A stretch of DNA of 64,000 nt from Tanytarsus gracilentus (lineage: Eukaryota; Arthropoda; Insecta; Diptera; Chironomidae). The stretch lies in assembly GCA_038502055.1 (NCBI GenBank), contig JAXRKN010000044.1, forward strand, positions 8,812,501-8,876,500, in the 5' to 3' direction. Every line of letters starts with the position of its first letter. Position 1 is the first letter of the stretch. Positions 61,912-64,000 of this stretch are shown one piece after another. Position numbers and translations under genes: made by a program. The notes beneath the pieces are model-generated. The model made no database searches and was not told the origin of the DNA. It worked only from the letters and a program-made list of their open reading frames with translations.

Positions 61912-62339
61912 TTAATTGGGTTTTGTTAAAATTCTCGTAAAAGGAGTTTTTTGCATTTCATCGAAATAAGTTGGTGGCTCGTTTGTGTTGTGTCTTCCGA
62001 AATTTCTCACAATGACACTGTTACAATGAGAACAAACGCTGGTATGAGGATCTGCACTTGAAATATATGATGCATTTCGAGTTTCCAGATTCTCAATCCT
62101 CGATTCAAGAACAGCACCTTAAAAATATTTATTTTTTTAAATTTTTGTTTTTAATTAAAATTTTATCTTTCACTTGTGGCTTGAAATTTTTTCCTCTCCA
62201 TTTTTCTCTGTTTAATGCAATAAACGCAAAGTCCATAAATCAGCACCAATGGAATTATAATCAGAAGGCCAAGTGCCATTAATTCCCAAAACTCTTCGTC
62301 TTCATCTTCCTCAAATTTTTGTGAATGTTCTTTCTTCAT
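61912..62339 (-). CDS. Small single-pass membrane protein with PPxY motif
   Basis: Two exons, 62339-62174 and 62117-61912, joined by a 56-bp GT-AG intron in phase, give 123 aa. Residues 1-20 are acidic (FEEDEDEEFWE), a hydrophobic helix spans about 21-41 (LMALGLLIIIPLVLIYGLCVY), and the following KQRKMERKK is basic, so the C-terminal part should be cytoplasmic. The tail carries a CSHC (84-87) and EPPTYFDEM with PPTY at 103-106, a ligand for WW domains of Nedd4-type ubiquitin ligases. This architecture resembles small trafficking adaptors; no named family is assigned. The two exons are too short to stand out singly, and the evidence is the open frame across a consensus short intron plus sensible topology. 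Confidence 0.7.
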
Positions 62340-64000
62340 TTTTTTAATTGCTCACAGCACGAAGAGTGAAAATAAACTAAAATTTAAAGCACACAAAAAT
62401 AACAATTAGGATGAAAAATTTTTATCAAATAACATGATGCGATAAAAATTACATTGATCGTCAAATTAATAAAGAACGAAAGACGTAAAAACTGAGTCAT
62501 GATGATTTTTATTTATTTTTAAAGTGTTTTAAGATTTAGATTTAGATTTTAAGTTACAGAACTAAAAATTTAAATACTTTGACTTTTTTCATTGCAATAT
62601 CTTTAGAAAGCTCCAGGTGAATTTTCCAATTTACAACATTATTCACTTCGTTTGCATAACAATGATGAGCGAGAAAGAATCATTGTGCACTTTTTTCTCG
62701 AACGCCACTCAAATTTCCATTTACATTTATGAATTTGAAATTTTTCATTTCCTCCACATTAAGCCGTTAAGATTGCACGAGAGAATTGTTTTGAATGTTT
62801 AATGGACATTTTTTCATGCTCTCTCTTTTCCTTTTTAATTAACTTTGTTAAGAGAAGTCATGATGACTTTTTTTAACCATGAAGTGAATCCACACATATT
62901 TTTCTTTACTTTTTCATCTCAGTCATGCTTTTTCATTTTCTCTTTCGTTCGATGAAGTTTTAAAATCCCTCAAAAGCTTTTCTAATTAAAAACTAAAAAG
63001 TTTCCTTTATAATTGATTTAACTCGAGATGTTGAAAAAATTAATATTTTTCTCTCGTGTCAAAGTGATTTTTTTGTTCAAAATCGTGTGCAAGTTTTTGA
63101 GTTTTAGGTCGTTAGCGAGAAATTATGCAAGCGGTGGAACTTTACTCTTATTTTTATAAAACTCATTGGAAAAATTTGAATTTTAGAGAATGGGAAAAAT
63201 TTAAAACTCTTTCCATCCCTTGCAAGTAACCAGAAGCTGTATAACACCCACAAAGTCGAGACCGTAAAACGGCAGGAAAATGAGAGTTAAAGATATTTCC
63301 TTCACGTAGTAAATTAAATAACTTTTTTCTTATAGTTTGTTTGTTTTTTGGGGATGTTGTTGGGTTTAATTTAAATTTTGAATTAATGTTAAAAAAATTT
63401 AACAAAAAAAAAAAAGTTTTTTTTTTTTTTTTTTTTTTTTTTCACAAAAAAAAAAAAAAAAAAACTTCCTGAAGCCAACGTGTTGTCGACACCGCAGATC
63501 ATTTTCATTGACTAATGACATTAAGGGACTGTGAACAATCTTTTCTATCCATCTTAATACCAACCGATGCGATGTCGTTGAGTCATGTGGATGTGTGTAT
63601 GGCTTGTTTGTTTTAAGTCAGAATGAGAGCGGATAAAGAAATGTTTTAGGTACAAAACACACGGAAGATTTTTATCCTTTCGCAATTTTACTCCTGAGTC
63701 ACGACGATGATATTGTGGAAAATTTTTCTCTTCTTTTCTCGTTTAACAAACTTTAATGAAGACGGGCTGAGGGAAATGGTGACAAAACGATCTGAATGCG
63801 TAATGGCATTCAGCGACAGTGACATGTTGGGATTATGAGATGACACAGAACGAATGAAAAAAATTTAATTGCAAAGTGTGATTGTGAATATTTTAAAATT
63901 TTATTTTTTATTGCATCTGACTCGTAAGTCAAGACCGTGAAATGATTAAAGTTTAATTGAAATCACATGGTGATAATTTTAAATTAATGCAAAATCGTTT
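62340..64000. other. Intergenic to window end, no gene supported
   Basis: No splice-consistent coding sequence was found. A short frame near 63,190-63,310 on the - strand has a somewhat higher GC content, but there is no recognisable protein. Confidence 0.5.
63404..63464. repeat. Adjacent poly(A)/poly(T)/poly(A) runs
   Basis: A run of 12 A, one G, 26 T, CAC, then 19 A. The T and A runs can fold into a hairpin. It may be slippage or a nested tail; it is also a place where assembly errors are likely. Confidence 0.85.

Noticed and set aside
63163..63405. 80-codon - strand frame with slightly higher GC
   Set aside because: No recognised domain, no splice partners and it ends in a homopolymer region.

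Overview
The window is a stretch of AT-rich insect nuclear DNA. The order is Diptera with good confidence: there is a big brain (bib) gene with its long polar tail, a Hand bHLH gene, a fly-type U2 snRNA, GT-AG introns often only 55-70 bp long, and fold-back and cut-and-paste element remnants. A nematoceran (midge or mosquito grade) is my inference, not a demonstration.

Layout. 1-8.2 kb, + strand: Rab5 (4 exons) and Hand (6 exons; its last intron is rich in Tinman-type sites). 8.5-28.1 kb, - strand, conserved and compact: a complete 15-exon outer-arm axonemal dynein heavy chain (4,621 aa, DNAH5/DNAH8 class), LCMT1 (PP2A leucine carboxyl methyltransferase) and a very-long-chain acyl-CoA dehydrogenase. 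28.3-57.5 kb is an unstable accessory region built from three pairs of inverted duplications. It holds a U2 snRNA gene in each arm of pair A, a cytosolic sulfotransferase with a decayed copy in the other arm, two tandem MFS sugar transporters with duplicated promoters, at least five mobile-element insertions, two tandem-repeat blocks, and bib. bib is interleaved with two of the inverted pairs: its exon 4 has an inverted copy upstream of the gene, and intron 3 has an inverted copy 10 kb downstream. 60.4-62.4 kb: a divergent Rho-family GTPase whose catalytic residues are replaced, facing a small two-exon membrane protein gene with a PPxY motif. The rest of 57.5-64 kb shows no gene I can support.

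The genes are independently transcribed housekeeping and developmental loci with no operon-like logic. The main interest is structural: nested inverted repeats in which intergenic and U2 sequence has stayed almost identical while the sulfotransferase copy has collapsed, a pattern that suggests concerted evolution of paired U2 loci. Other points are a near-perfect 0.69-kb-arm hairpin, an 8-bp-TSD element with a visible empty site in the opposite arm, and the predicted GTPase-dead Rho protein. All exon boundaries were derived by reading splice sites and checking phase by hand.
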